Part shown: in pieces, positions 1 through 8,470 of the stretch
Layout: the number at the start of each line of letters is the position of its first letter
How positions within the stretch are numbered: the stretch's first letter is position 1
NCBI GenBank assembly: GCA_009493725.1
Contig: VOGB01000005.1
Span: 372,001 to 436,000, forward strand
Source: Pseudoramibacter fermentans
Lineage (GTDB): Bacteria > Bacillota > Clostridia > Eubacteriales > Eubacteriaceae
Length of the DNA stretch: 64,000 nucleotides
Reading direction: 5' to 3'
Notes under the pieces: model-generated
Told to the model about the DNA's origin: nothing
Seen by the model: only the letters and a program-made list of their open reading frames with translations
The model's database searches: none
Position numbers and translations under genes: made by a program

Positions 1-39
1 CGGACTGAAATAGATTGCCATGGTTTTTGTAATTTCCAT
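1..39 (-). CDS. Start of a flavodoxin-like protein, cut by the window edge
   Basis: Thirteen codons are visible, reading MEITKTMAIYFSP, and the frame stays open to base 1. A strong ribosome binding site, AGGAGGGGG, ends three bases before the ATG. The hydrophobic beta strand ending in YFSP resembles the N-terminus of EFR1-type flavodoxin-like ferredoxin proteins, where the phosphate-binding loop of the FMN site follows directly. That family identity is inferred from very few residues. The gene lies downstream of nadE on the same strand with about 38 bases between them, so co-transcription is possible. Confidence 0.5.
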   Translation of the reverse strand, partial: MEITKTMAIYFSP

Positions 40-77
40 TGTCCCCCTCCTGATGAAAATTTTTATTGAATTGAATT

Positions 78-2015
78 CTAATGTTTGATTTTTTCCACTT
101 CGTCCATCCAGAGCCGCACCTTCGCGTCGGACGGCATCCGCCAGTCACCCCTCGGCGACAGCGCGACCGACCCGACCTTTGGCCCGTCCGGCAGGCAGGA
201 GCGTTTGAACTGCTGCGCGAAAAACCGCCAGTAAAAGCTTCTGAGCCATTTGTAAATCACCGCATCGGTGTACGTGCCGTCAAAGGCGCGCTTCGCGAGC
301 AGGTACACCTTCTGCGGGCCGTAGCCGTTTCGCACGACGTGATACAGGAAAAAGTCGTGAAGGGCGTAGGGCCCGACGAGGTCCTCAGTCTTCTGAGCAA
401 TCTTCCCGGATTGATCCGGCGGCAGCAGCTCCGGTGAAACCGGCGTGTCGAGGACGTCCTTCAAAATGTCGCGGATGCCTTCGGAGCCCTTGCGGTCCGC
501 GACGTAATCGACCAAATAGCGCACCAGGGTTTTCGGCACGCCGGCATTGACCGCGTACATCGACATGTGATCGCCGTTGTAGGTCGCCCAGCCGAGGGCC
601 AGCTCCGACAGGTCGCCGGTGCCGACGACAATGCCGCCGGACTGGTTGGCTAAGTCCATCAGAATCTGCGTCCGCTCTCTGGCCTGGGCGTTTTCGTAGG
701 TGACGTCGTGGAGCTCCAGCGGGTGTTCGAGGGCGTTCAAATGATCGGTCACCGCGCCGCCAATGCCAATTTCGTGGAAGGAAGCACCGATGCCGTGAAT
801 CAAATCCACCGCGTTGTTGTAGGTCCGGTCGGTGGTGCCGAATCCGGGCATCGTCACTGCGTGGATGTGATCGCGGGACAGACCGAGGCGGTCGCAGGCT
901 TCCGCGCAGACGAGCAGCGCAAGGGTCGAGTCGAGCCCGCCTGAAATCCCGAGCACCATCGGCACGTTGCCAATATGGCGCAGCCGGCTCATCAGCCCGA
1001 CGGATTGTATCGCAAAAATTTCCTCGCAGCGGCGGCGTCTGGCGGCCAGGTCTGACGGGACAAAGGGCGCCGGATCGATGGTACGGTCAAGGGCGTCAAA
1101 ATCCGCCAGCTGGCAGGGAATCTGCCCCAGCGGTTCCCCAACACTGCCCTCGTCGGCAAAGCTCGTCTGTGTGCGGCGGTCGTGAGCCAAGCCCTCGATA
1201 TCCACATCGGCAAACACAATTTGCGCGCCGTCGACGAAACGCTCGGTCTTCGCGAGGCAGGCGCCCTTTTCGTAGATGTAGCCGTCTCCGCCGAACACCA
1301 GGTCGGTCGTCGATTCGCCGATGCCGCAGGACGCGTAAAGATAAGCGGCGTTGCACCGCGCCGACTGCTGGCGCACCAGCTCTTCCCGGTACTCGCTCTT
1401 GGCAATGAGCTCGTTGCTCGAGGACGGGTTGACGATCACCGTCGCGCCTCCGGCCGCGAGCCGGCCCGACGGCGGCATCGGCGCCCACATATCCTCACAG
1501 ATTTCAACACCGATTTTGATGTCGCGATTGTCCGTGTCGCAGAACAAAAAGTCCGTCCCAATCGGGAAATCCTGTCCGGCGTATCGGATGGTCTGGGTGC
1601 CTCTCAGCGAAGCGGCCGGCGTAAACCAGCGCCGTTCGTAAAATTCGTGGCTGTTGGGCAGGTGGGTCTTCGGCACCGCGCCGAGAATTTGTCCGCCCTG
1701 GAGCACCACCGCGCAGTTGTACAGCCCCGCGCCGACGGGAATTGGCGCGCCGACGACAGCCAGCACCCTTTTATCCTTTAAGTGCGCCGCAAGGGCCTCA
1801 ACTCCCGCTTCTGCCCGAGTCAGCAGCGCCGACTGCGCGAATAAATCCCCGCAGGTGTAGGCGGTCACTGAAAGCTCAGGGAAGACGACGACGGCCGCCT
1901 GACGGGCCTCCGCCTCATCGATCAGGTCCGAAATGGCCTGGACGTTGGCCGACACATCGGCCACTTTGGTCTGCGGGACGGCGATCGCCGTGCGTAAAAA
2001 TCCATATTCTTTCAT
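78..2015 (-). CDS. nadE: Glutamine-dependent NAD+ synthetase
   Basis: Catalyses the last step of NAD+ synthesis, amidating deamido-NAD+ with ATP and glutamine-derived ammonia in the cytoplasm. The 645-residue protein has the two-domain layout of glutamine-hydrolysing NadE. An N-terminal nitrilase-type glutaminase carries the Glu-Lys-Cys triad (E47 in FPELSV, K116 in VPKTHL, C173 in VEICEDMW). A C-terminal synthetase has the ATP loop SGGLDS at about 358-363. The start is the ATG at 2015, preceded by AAAAGAGACAG; an upstream in-frame extension of 38 residues has no site and looks non-coding. The DnaA-box cluster lies directly upstream. Very confident. Confidence 0.96.
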   Translation of the reverse strand: MKEYGFLRTAIAVPQTKVADVSANVQAISDLIDEAEARQAAVVVFPELSVTAYTCGDLFAQSALLTRAEAGVEALAAHLKDKRVLAVVGAPIPVGAGLYNCAVVLQGGQILGAVPKTHLPNSHEFYERRWFTPAASLRGTQTIRYAGQDFPIGTDFLFCDTDNRDIKIGVEICEDMWAPMPPSGRLAAGGATVIVNPSSSNELIAKSEYREELVRQQSARCNAAYLYASCGIGESTTDLVFGGDGYIYEKGACLAKTERFVDGAQIVFADVDIEGLAHDRRTQTSFADEGSVGEPLGQIPCQLADFDALDRTIDPAPFVPSDLAARRRRCEEIFAIQSVGLMSRLRHIGNVPMVLGISGGLDSTLALLVCAEACDRLGLSRDHIHAVTMPGFGTTDRTYNNAVDLIHGIGASFHEIGIGGAVTDHLNALEHPLELHDVTYENAQARERTQILMDLANQSGGIVVGTGDLSELALGWATYNGDHMSMYAVNAGVPKTLVRYLVDYVADRKGSEGIRDILKDVLDTPVSPELLPPDQSGKIAQKTEDLVGPYALHDFFLYHVVRNGYGPQKVYLLAKRAFDGTYTDAVIYKWLRSFYWRFFAQQFKRSCLPDGPKVGSVALSPRGDWRMPSDAKVRLWMDEVEKIKH

Positions 2016-2129
2016 AATTTCTGTCTCTTTTCTAATTCTTAATCGTAGATTCAAAGGGCTCCACCCAGATATGGTGGCATCCGCAGGTGCATATTTCCTA
2101 TCGCGGCAACTTTCCACTCTTTTGCACAA

Positions 2130-2329
2130 TTATCCACAAAATGTGAGTGGTTTCTTTTAAAAATTGTGCACACTTTAAGAAAGGGTAAAGGTGGCGAAAT
2201 TCAGCCGTTTTGCGAAAATTATCCACAGTTTCCACGTTTTCCACACGATTTATCCACAATTTTCACGTTTTCCACGAAAAATGGAAGCCGTTTCAATGAA
2301 GTTATCCACTTTTCCACAGGTTATCTACA
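2130..2329 (+). promoter_or_regulatory. DnaA-box cluster
   Basis: Three perfect TTATCCACA boxes lie at 2130-2138, 2219-2227 and 2250-2258. One-mismatch variants follow at 2237-2245 and 2310-2318 (TTTTCCACA), 2302-2310 (TTATCCACT) and 2321-2329 (TTATCTACA). A weaker TTTTCCACG lies at 2268-2276. All are in the same orientation in AT-rich sequence between nadE and pyrG. Such density is characteristic of DnaA-binding regions (an origin or a DnaA-titrating cluster). No dnaA or dnaN is in the window, so its role as an origin is not established. The 2016-2397 gap holds nothing else except the pyrG terminator. Confidence 0.75.
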
Positions 2330-2352
2330 TCTTGTGTCAAGTATTTTCTGGT

Positions 2353-2386
2353 AAAAAAATCGGCCACTGTGCATTGACAGCGGCCG
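2353..2386 (-). terminator. Intrinsic terminator of pyrG
   Basis: An imperfect 10-bp stem (CGGCCACTGT paired with ACAGCGGCCG, loop GCATTG) at 2361-2386 is followed on the minus strand by seven T residues. It lies 12 bases after the pyrG stop codon. Confidence 0.85.
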
Positions 2387-2397
2387 GTAAGTTGCGC

Positions 2398-4011
2398 TTA
2401 CGCTTTTTCCTTCTGGTCCATCGCGGCCTGAATCAAGTGATCAAACAGCGGATGCGGACGGTTCGGTCTGGATTTAAATTCCGGATGAGCTTGTGTCGCG
2501 ATAAAATACGGATGGTTCGGCAGCTCAACCATTTCAACCAGCACGCCGTCTGGGGATTTGCCGGAGAACACCATGCCGGCCTTTTCCAGCTGCGGAATGA
2601 ATTCGTCGTTGACTTCGTAGCGGTGGCGGTGGCGTTCTTCGATATCCTGGGTGCCGTACACCTTGTAGGCGAGGGTGCCCTTTTCCAGGTGGCACGGGTA
2701 GGCGCCGAGGCGCATGGTGCCGCCCATATTTTGGATCTTCTTCTGTTCTTCCATCAGGTTGATGACCGGATAAGGTGTTTCCGGATCCAATTCAATGGAG
2801 TTCGCGTCCTTTAAGCCGACGACGTTTCTCGCGTATTCGATGACCGCGAGCTGCAGCCCGAGGCAGAGCCCCAGGAACGGAATATTGTTTTCTCTCGCGT
2901 ATTGAATGGCGGCGATTTTGCCTTCGATGCCGCGGTTGCCGAAGCCGCCGGGGACAATAATCGCCTGTTCATTGCCGAGAATACGGTCGACGTTTTCCGC
3001 GTTCAAATCTTCGGAGTGTACCCATTTGATGTGCACTTCCGCGTTGTTGGCAATCCCCGCGTGGCGCAGCGCTTCAGCGACAGACAGGTAGGCGTCGTGG
3101 AGTTCGACGTACTTGCCGACGATCGCGACGTTGACGCGATTTTCGAGGTTCTTGGCGCGGACGACCAGTTTCTTCCATTCGTCAAGCTTCGGCGTGCGTT
3201 CCGGCAGGTGCAGCTTTTTCACCACCAGATTGGCCAGGCCTTCCTTTTCGAGCATCAGCGGCACTTCGTAGAGCTCGCTGGCGTCGAGATTGCTGACGAC
3301 TGCGTTCTTGTCGACGTTGCAGAACAGGCTGATCTTTTCTTTCAGGCTTTCTTCAACTTCGTGTTCGCTTCTCAACACGATGATATCCGGCTGAATCCCA
3401 ATGGAGCGCAGTTCTTTGACCGAGTGCTGGGTCGGTTTCGTCTTCAGCTCGCCGGACATTCTCAAATAGGGCAGCAGGGTGACGTGGATATAAAGCGTGT
3501 TTTCCGCGCCGAGATCCCCGCGGCACTGACGGATCGCTTCGAGGAAAGGCTGAGATTCGATATCCCCGACGGTCCCGCCGATTTCCGTGATGACGATATC
3601 CGGGTTGAGCGGGCTGTCCGCGACCTTGGACACGCTTTCCTTAATTTCATTCGTGATGTGCGGAATGACCTGAACGGTCCCGCCGAGATAATCGCCGCGG
3701 CGTTCCTTGGTGATGACGTTCCAATACACCTTCCCGGTGGTGACGTTGCTGTACTGGCCTAAGCTTTCATCGATGAACCGTTCGTAGTGGCCGAGATCCA
3801 AGTCGGTTTCAGCCCCGTCGTCTGTGACGAAAACTTCCCCGTGCTGATAGGGGCTCATTGTCCCTGGATCGTAATTGATATACGGGTCAAATTTCTGGAT
3901 TGAAACCTTAAAGCCCCGGGCTTTCAAAAGCCGCCCGAGAGATGCCGCTGTAATCCCCTTGCCGAGGGACGAAACCACACCGCCGGTGACGAAAATATAC
4001 TTTGTCTTCAT
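2398..4011 (-). CDS. pyrG: CTP synthase
   Basis: Converts UTP to CTP using ATP and glutamine, the final step of pyrimidine nucleotide synthesis. The 537-residue length is normal for the family. The N-terminal synthetase domain begins KYIFVTGGVVSSLGKG, containing the ATP loop. The C-terminal class I amidotransferase domain has the nucleophile Cys in GLCLG and the His-Glu pair in AHPEF. The start is the ATG at 4011, placed by GGAGGCAGC just before it; an in-frame extension of 30 residues upstream runs through a terminator hairpin and is rejected. That hairpin sits in the leader, suggesting attenuation. Confidence 0.97.
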   Translation of the reverse strand: MKTKYIFVTGGVVSSLGKGITAASLGRLLKARGFKVSIQKFDPYINYDPGTMSPYQHGEVFVTDDGAETDLDLGHYERFIDESLGQYSNVTTGKVYWNVITKERRGDYLGGTVQVIPHITNEIKESVSKVADSPLNPDIVITEIGGTVGDIESQPFLEAIRQCRGDLGAENTLYIHVTLLPYLRMSGELKTKPTQHSVKELRSIGIQPDIIVLRSEHEVEESLKEKISLFCNVDKNAVVSNLDASELYEVPLMLEKEGLANLVVKKLHLPERTPKLDEWKKLVVRAKNLENRVNVAIVGKYVELHDAYLSVAEALRHAGIANNAEVHIKWVHSEDLNAENVDRILGNEQAIIVPGGFGNRGIEGKIAAIQYARENNIPFLGLCLGLQLAVIEYARNVVGLKDANSIELDPETPYPVINLMEEQKKIQNMGGTMRLGAYPCHLEKGTLAYKVYGTQDIEERHRHRYEVNDEFIPQLEKAGMVFSGKSPDGVLVEMVELPNHPYFIATQAHPEFKSRPNRPHPLFDHLIQAAMDQKEKA

Positions 4012-4033
4012 GCTGCCTCCGTGTTCATTAAAT

Positions 4034-4072
4034 AAAAAAATCACTGCAAAAGGCGTTTTTTTTTTGCAGTGA
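4034..4072 (-). terminator. Terminator hairpin in the pyrG leader (attenuator candidate)
   Basis: A perfect 11-bp stem, TCACTGCAAAA with TTTTGCAGTGA (4041-4051 and 4062-4072), is followed on the minus strand by a run of seven T. Only about 22 bases separate it from the pyrG start, too few for a promoter. pyrG transcription must therefore read through it, or it doubles as the terminator of the upstream kinase gene. Leader attenuation of pyrG is known in Bacillus, but the GGGC initiation signal used there is not evident here. Confidence 0.8.
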
Positions 4073-4103
4073 CAAATAAATTGCTTTTTCCTGTCAAACA
4101 ATA

Positions 4104-4131
4104 CTTATATTTTAAAGGATAACCGGTACAA
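4104..4131 (-). promoter_or_regulatory. Candidate pyrG promoter
   Basis: On the minus strand TTGTAC (4131-4126) and TATAAG (4109-4104) are spaced by 16 bp, between the kinase stop codon and the leader terminator. The -35 is only a partial match to consensus. Confidence 0.45.
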
Positions 4132-4140
4132 TTTCAAGGC

Positions 4141-5622
4141 CTATTTATTTTTCCAAATCGGCGCCAGCGCGCGGCGCAGTTCCCGGTAGCGTCTGAATCC
4201 GTCGACGTAGACCGATTTCGTGTGGGGCTGATAGACCTGTCTGAGTCTGGCGCACTGCTGAGCGGCGTCCTCGGGCGTCGTGTAGGCGCCGATGGCGAGG
4301 CCGCAGGACATGAGCGCGCCCCGGGACGGGAACTCGCTGCCGCCAGCGACCGACACCGTCGCGTCGAGCACGTTGGCGACGATCCGCGGCAGCAGGCTGT
4401 CCTGTTCCATCTCACCGCCGAAGAAAATGTGGTCGATCTGATCCCGGTCGCCGACCGCATCCCACACCGCGTAGCCGATGGACTCGTAGACCGCGCGGAC
4501 CATCTGCGCCTTGGTCGTTTCCCCAGTCATGCCGAAAAAGCAGCCGCATTCCCGGCTTTCCGCACGCTTAATGCGCTCTGTCCCGCTCATCAGATAAGGC
4601 AGGAAGAGCACCCCGCCTGCGCCGGGCTCGCTCTTCGCCACCAGCTGGTCGGCGAGGTCGAGATCGTAGCCGCCGGTGAGCTCGTCAAGGGCCCAGGACA
4701 CGTTGCGCTGAATGTCGAGGGTTGAGATGAGTTCGATGGCCAAGTCGTCAGTCAAATGGGAGATATAATTGCGGCTGCTCCGGCTCGGATCACACTGCCG
4801 GCGGTTTAAGATCCGGCCCACTGCCGGCGCGTCGCCCAAGAGAATGCCGAAATCCCCTTCCTGCACCGCACCGATGCCGAACATGCCCGAGGCGATTTCA
4901 CCGCCGCCGACGGCCACGGGTATCCCCGGCAGCAGACGCATCTGGCGGGCCGCCTTTTCGGTGAGCTCGCCCGCCGTCGTGCAGCCGTCCAGCACGCCGG
5001 GAAGCTTCGAGATCGCGTCGTGCAGTTCGAGCACCGTGAGCATCTGATTGGGAATGCGCCCGTTCGGGAAATGCAGCAGCCCCGCGTTGCCATCGGAGAA
5101 ATCCGTCACGATGCGCCCCGTCATTTTGTAGCGCAGCCAGTCCTTTTCCATCAGAATCGCCTGAATCTGACGGTAAATTTCGAGGCGGTGGCGCTTGGTC
5201 CATCTGAGAATCATCAGCGGGCTGCCGCTGTTCGGGTAGAGCCCGAGGTTGCGGTGAACCAGCCGCCCCATGCCCGGGTTTTTCTGCGTGACGTATTCCG
5301 CTTCCTCTTTGGCGCGGCGGTCCGTGTTCAGCACGGCATTGCCGACGGGTTCGCCGCCCTCGCTCACCGGCCACAGACCTTCGCCCGCGCCGGTGAGGCC
5401 GATGCCGACAACGTCCGAGCCGTAGACGCCGCTGTGTTCCATTAACATGGCCACCGCGGCCGCGGCGTTGTCCCAAAAAACGTTCATGTCGATTTCCCGG
5501 TAATCGCCGACCGAAATGATTTCATTGTCGACGACGACCTTGTCGATCTCCTTCCCTCTCAGATCGAACAAGACGGCCCGGGTTTTGTCTAATCCCCCGT
5601 CCAGGGTTACGATGTATTTCAT
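4141..5622 (-). CDS. FGGY-family carbohydrate kinase
   Basis: Probably phosphorylates a sugar or polyol with ATP in the cytoplasm. At 493 residues it has the usual FGGY length. The N-terminal phosphate loop region reads VTLDGGLDKTRAVLFD, where most relatives have DxGT, and GIGLTGAGEGLW resembles the substrate-domain core. The C-terminal ATPase part contains AVYESIGYAVWD and the glycine-rich FFGGEMEQ. The start at 5622 is chosen because GGAG lies six bases before it; an ATG 12 bases upstream lacks a site. It is transcribed alone and divergently from exoA. The substrate (xylulose, ribulose, erythritol or similar) cannot be read from sequence. Confidence 0.85.
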   Translation of the reverse strand: MKYIVTLDGGLDKTRAVLFDLRGKEIDKVVVDNEIISVGDYREIDMNVFWDNAAAAVAMLMEHSGVYGSDVVGIGLTGAGEGLWPVSEGGEPVGNAVLNTDRRAKEEAEYVTQKNPGMGRLVHRNLGLYPNSGSPLMILRWTKRHRLEIYRQIQAILMEKDWLRYKMTGRIVTDFSDGNAGLLHFPNGRIPNQMLTVLELHDAISKLPGVLDGCTTAGELTEKAARQMRLLPGIPVAVGGGEIASGMFGIGAVQEGDFGILLGDAPAVGRILNRRQCDPSRSSRNYISHLTDDLAIELISTLDIQRNVSWALDELTGGYDLDLADQLVAKSEPGAGGVLFLPYLMSGTERIKRAESRECGCFFGMTGETTKAQMVRAVYESIGYAVWDAVGDRDQIDHIFFGGEMEQDSLLPRIVANVLDATVSVAGGSEFPSRGALMSCGLAIGAYTTPEDAAQQCARLRQVYQPHTKSVYVDGFRRYRELRRALAPIWKNK

Positions 5623-5717
5623 CCGATGCTCCATTTTTCGCGTATTTTCTTTAATAGTATATCAAAGGCGCCGGGAAAAATCCACCGCTGACACACGCCC
5701 TCCCGTCCTTCCTTAAC

Positions 5718-5746
5718 TTTACTTTTGACAGCCCTTCTTTTATAAT
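5718..5746 (+). promoter_or_regulatory. Candidate exoA promoter
   Basis: TATAAT at 5741-5746 with TTTACT at 5718-5723, spacing 17 bp, 33 bases ahead of the exoA start. A TTGACA at 5725 is too close to the -10 to serve. Confidence 0.5.
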
Positions 5747-5778
5747 TTTGGTAACGAAAGATTAAGGGAGAAACTAGG

Positions 5779-6543
5779 ATGAAACTCTATTCATGGAACG
5801 TCAACGGCATCCGCGCCGCTGAAAAGAAAGGGCTGGTCGACTGGATCAAATCCGAACAGCCCGACGTACTCGGCATTCAAGAGCTCAAGGCCACCGAAGA
5901 CCAGCTGCCTGACACGCTTAAACAGATTGACGGCTACCACGCCTTCTTCAACCCAGCGGAACGCAAGGGCTACAGCGGTACAGCCGTTTATTATAAAGAA
6001 GCCCCTCTGGACATTCACACCGGCCTTTCCGACGACCGCTTCAATCACGAAGGCCGCACCATCGTCATGGAATACCCGGATTTTACCCTCTACAATATTT
6101 ACTTCCCCAACGGCGGCCAGGGCGACGACCGTCTTCAATTCAAAATGGATTTCTACGACTGCTTCCAAAAGGACGTGAACGCCCTCGTCGCGGAAGGCAA
6201 GCGCGTCATCGTCTGCGGAGACGTCAACACCGCCCACACCGAAATCGACTTGAAGAACCCCAAATCCAACGCGAAACGCTCGGGCTTTCTGCCCATCGAA
6301 CGGGAATGGGTCACGCAGTTCTTAAACGACGGCTACATCGACACCTACCGTTATTTCCATCCGGATCAGATCGAATACTCGTGGTGGAGCTATCGGTTCA
6401 ACGCCCGGGCCAACAACGCCGGATGGCGCATCGACTATTTCTTCGCCTCCGACAACGCCAAGGATCTGCTCGAGGACGCGGCGATTCACACCGATGTCAT
6501 GGGCTCCGACCACTGCCCGATTTCGCTGACCCTCAAGATTTGA
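5779..6543 (+). CDS. exoA: Exodeoxyribonuclease III / AP endonuclease
   Basis: Cleaves DNA 5' of abasic sites and degrades 3' ends in base excision repair. The 254-residue protein shows the endonuclease/exonuclease/phosphatase fold motifs in order: SWNVNGIR at the N-terminus, the metal-ligand Glu in IQELKA, the GDVNTAH block with catalytic Asp and Asn, and the C-terminal GSDHCPI. The start ATG follows AAGGGAG by eight bases. tatD follows 28 bases downstream on the same strand, suggesting a DNA-repair pair read from one promoter. Confidence 0.95.
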   Translation: MKLYSWNVNGIRAAEKKGLVDWIKSEQPDVLGIQELKATEDQLPDTLKQIDGYHAFFNPAERKGYSGTAVYYKEAPLDIHTGLSDDRFNHEGRTIVMEYPDFTLYNIYFPNGGQGDDRLQFKMDFYDCFQKDVNALVAEGKRVIVCGDVNTAHTEIDLKNPKSNAKRSGFLPIEREWVTQFLNDGYIDTYRYFHPDQIEYSWWSYRFNARANNAGWRIDYFFASDNAKDLLEDAAIHTDVMGSDHCPISLTLKI

Positions 6544-6571
6544 CAAAACAATACAGAAAGAGAGCACAGCC

Positions 6572-7357
6572 ATGCTTATCGATACCCATTGTCATTTAGA
6601 TGACCCCGCCTTCCAGAAGGATCTCGACGCCGTCATCGCGCGGGCGCAGGCCCAGGGCGTAGCCTGGATCCTCGATCCCGGCACGACGGTCGCGACCAGC
6701 GAACGGGCCCTTTCGCTGTCCCACCGATACGACTGCGTCTACGCCGCCGTCGGCATCCACCCCGAGGACTGTGCCGACGCGAAGCCCGAAGATTTCGCCC
6801 GCATTGCAGCACTCGCCGCCGACCCGAAGGTGCTGGCGATCGGCGAAATCGGCCTCGACTACCATTGGGACGACAACCCGCCGAAGGCGCACCAGAAAGA
6901 CGTCTTTGTCCGTCAGCTGGAGATGGCCGGGGAACTCGCGCTGCCGGTCATCATTCACGACCGGGACGCCCACGGCGACGCCGTGGATCTCGTCAAATCC
7001 CAGTCCTTCAGCCGGGACGCCGGCGGCGTTTTCCACTGCTACTCCGGATCGGTCGAGACGGCGAAAATCCTGCTGGACCTGGGCTTTTACCTCGGCTTCG
7101 ACGGGCCGATCACCTTCAAAAATAACAAGAAGTCGCCGGAGGTCGTGGCCTACGCGCCGCTGGACCGCCTCCTGATCGAAACCGACTCGCCCTACATGGC
7201 GCCGGTTCCCCACCGCGGCAAGCGCAACGAGCCGGCCTTCGTCAGCGACATCGCCGCCAAGATGGCGGAAATCAAGGGCCTGCCCCTGGAACAAATTCTG
7301 GAGGCCACCCAGGCCAACGCCGAAGCCCTCTTTAAAAGAAAGGGTGCAGACGCTTGA
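6572..7357 (+). CDS. tatD: TatD-family metal-dependent deoxyribonuclease
   Basis: A TIM-barrel metallo-hydrolase of the TatD/YcfH family, usually a 3'-5' DNase linked to DNA repair or nucleic acid turnover. The 261-residue protein has the expected ligands: DTHCHLDD at the N-terminus, the Glu in GEIGLDYHW, IIHDRDAH, FHCYSG, and the C-terminal ETDSPYM. The start follows AGAAAGAG. The stop codon overlaps the TTG start of the next gene (azlC), so translation may be coupled. Confidence 0.93.
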   Translation: MLIDTHCHLDDPAFQKDLDAVIARAQAQGVAWILDPGTTVATSERALSLSHRYDCVYAAVGIHPEDCADAKPEDFARIAALAADPKVLAIGEIGLDYHWDDNPPKAHQKDVFVRQLEMAGELALPVIIHDRDAHGDAVDLVKSQSFSRDAGGVFHCYSGSVETAKILLDLGFYLGFDGPITFKNNKKSPEVVAYAPLDRLLIETDSPYMAPVPHRGKRNEPAFVSDIAAKMAEIKGLPLEQILEATQANAEALFKRKGADA

Positions 7358-8139
7358 CCCCGGAAGAAAAACGCCACGCGTTTAGGACAGGCTTCTTCGA
7401 CGGTCTGCCCATCGGTCTCGGCTACATCTCGGTCTCCTTCACCTTCGGGATGATGGCCGTGGAAAAGGGGATGCCGGCCTGGGCGGCCATTTTGATCTCG
7501 TTCACTAACCTGACCTCCGCCGGGCAGTTCGCCGGGCTCGACGTCATCGCCGCGTCGGGCTCGATGATCGAAATGGCGCTGGTTCAGCTGGTCATCAACC
7601 TGCGCTACGCACTGATGTCCCTGTCGTGGTCCCAGCGGCTCCATCCGGAATTTAACTGGGTCAAGCGGATGATCATCGCCTTCGCCGATACCGACGAGGT
7701 CTTTGCCGTGTCCTCGGCACGAGCCGCCGGCGGCAAAAAACTGCGCTTCGTCTACATGGTCGGGCTGATGATCATGCCGATCGTCGGCTGGACCGGCGGC
7801 ACCGTCATCGGCGCACTGGCCTCGGCCATCCTGCCCGACGTCGTGCGCTCGGCGCTGGGGCTCGCCATCTACGGGATGTTCATCGCGATTATCGTGCCGC
7901 CCGCCAGAGATCACCGGTCGGTGGCCGTGGTCGTGCTGGCTGCCGTCGCGGTCAGCTGCCTGTTCCACTTCACACCGGTTTTAAACCGGCTCTCCAGCGG
8001 TTTTGTAATCATCATCTGCGGGGTCGGCGCGTCGGCCCTCGGCGCCTGGCTCTTCCCAATATCTGAGGATGCGGTCGACGCGGAGATCGAAGCCGACGGC
8101 GAAGCGCATTTGCAGAAAGGAGGCTGTGATGACGACTGA
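7354..8139 (+). CDS. azlC: AzlC-family branched-chain amino acid exporter, large subunit
   Basis: Membrane component of the two-part AzlCD export system for branched-chain amino acids and analogues. The 261-residue sequence begins with the family's FRTGFFDGLPIGLGY region and has NLTSAGQFAG, ALMSLSWSQR and several hydrophobic helices. The start is a TTG overlapping the tatD stop, with AAAGGGTG upstream; no better start fits. The C-terminus is hydrophilic and overlaps the azlD start by 11 bases, a typical coupled arrangement. Confidence 0.92.
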   Translation: MTPEEKRHAFRTGFFDGLPIGLGYISVSFTFGMMAVEKGMPAWAAILISFTNLTSAGQFAGLDVIAASGSMIEMALVQLVINLRYALMSLSWSQRLHPEFNWVKRMIIAFADTDEVFAVSSARAAGGKKLRFVYMVGLMIMPIVGWTGGTVIGALASAILPDVVRSALGLAIYGMFIAIIVPPARDHRSVAVVVLAAVAVSCLFHFTPVLNRLSSGFVIIICGVGASALGAWLFPISEDAVDAEIEADGEAHLQKGGCDDD

Positions 8140-8446
8140 ACACCTGCTGATTTATACGGCTGTGATGGCCGGCGTGACCTATTTGATCCGCGTGCTGCCG
8201 CTGGTGCTGTTCCGCAACGAAATTAAGTCACCCTTTGTCAAATCCTTTCTGTATTACATCCCGTACGCGGTTCTCGGCGCGATGACGATCCCCGCCGTAT
8301 TCACAGCGACCCATTCGATAATCTCGGCCTGCGTCGGGCTGGCCGTTGCGGTCATCATGGCCTGGCACCGGAAGGGGCTTTTACCCGTCGCGGTAGCCGC
8401 CTGCGTCGCGGTGTTCGTCACCGAATGGCTCATGCGCATGCTTTAA
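8129..8446 (+). CDS. azlD: AzlD-family branched-chain amino acid exporter, small subunit
   Basis: Small membrane partner of AzlC; the two together export branched-chain amino acids. The 105-residue protein has about four hydrophobic segments and the typical N-terminal TYLIRVLPLVLF. The start at 8129 is fixed by AAAGGAGG six bases upstream; the frame is open further upstream inside azlC but carries no site there. It ends 24 bases before the next gene on the same strand. Confidence 0.92.
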   Translation: MTTEHLLIYTAVMAGVTYLIRVLPLVLFRNEIKSPFVKSFLYYIPYAVLGAMTIPAVFTATHSIISACVGLAVAVIMAWHRKGLLPVAVAACVAVFVTEWLMRML

Positions 8447-8470
8447 TACGGTCTTTATAAGAAAGAAGTT

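Noticed and set aside
2902..3762. A 286-codon open frame on the plus strand opposite pyrG
   Set aside because: It lies entirely inside the certain pyrG gene, has no family motif or ribosome binding site, and is an expected by-product of GC-rich coding sequence.
5725..5746. TTGACA with TATAAT as an exoA promoter
   Set aside because: The two boxes are only 10 bp apart, far too close for one promoter; TTTACT at 5718 gives the proper 17 bp.
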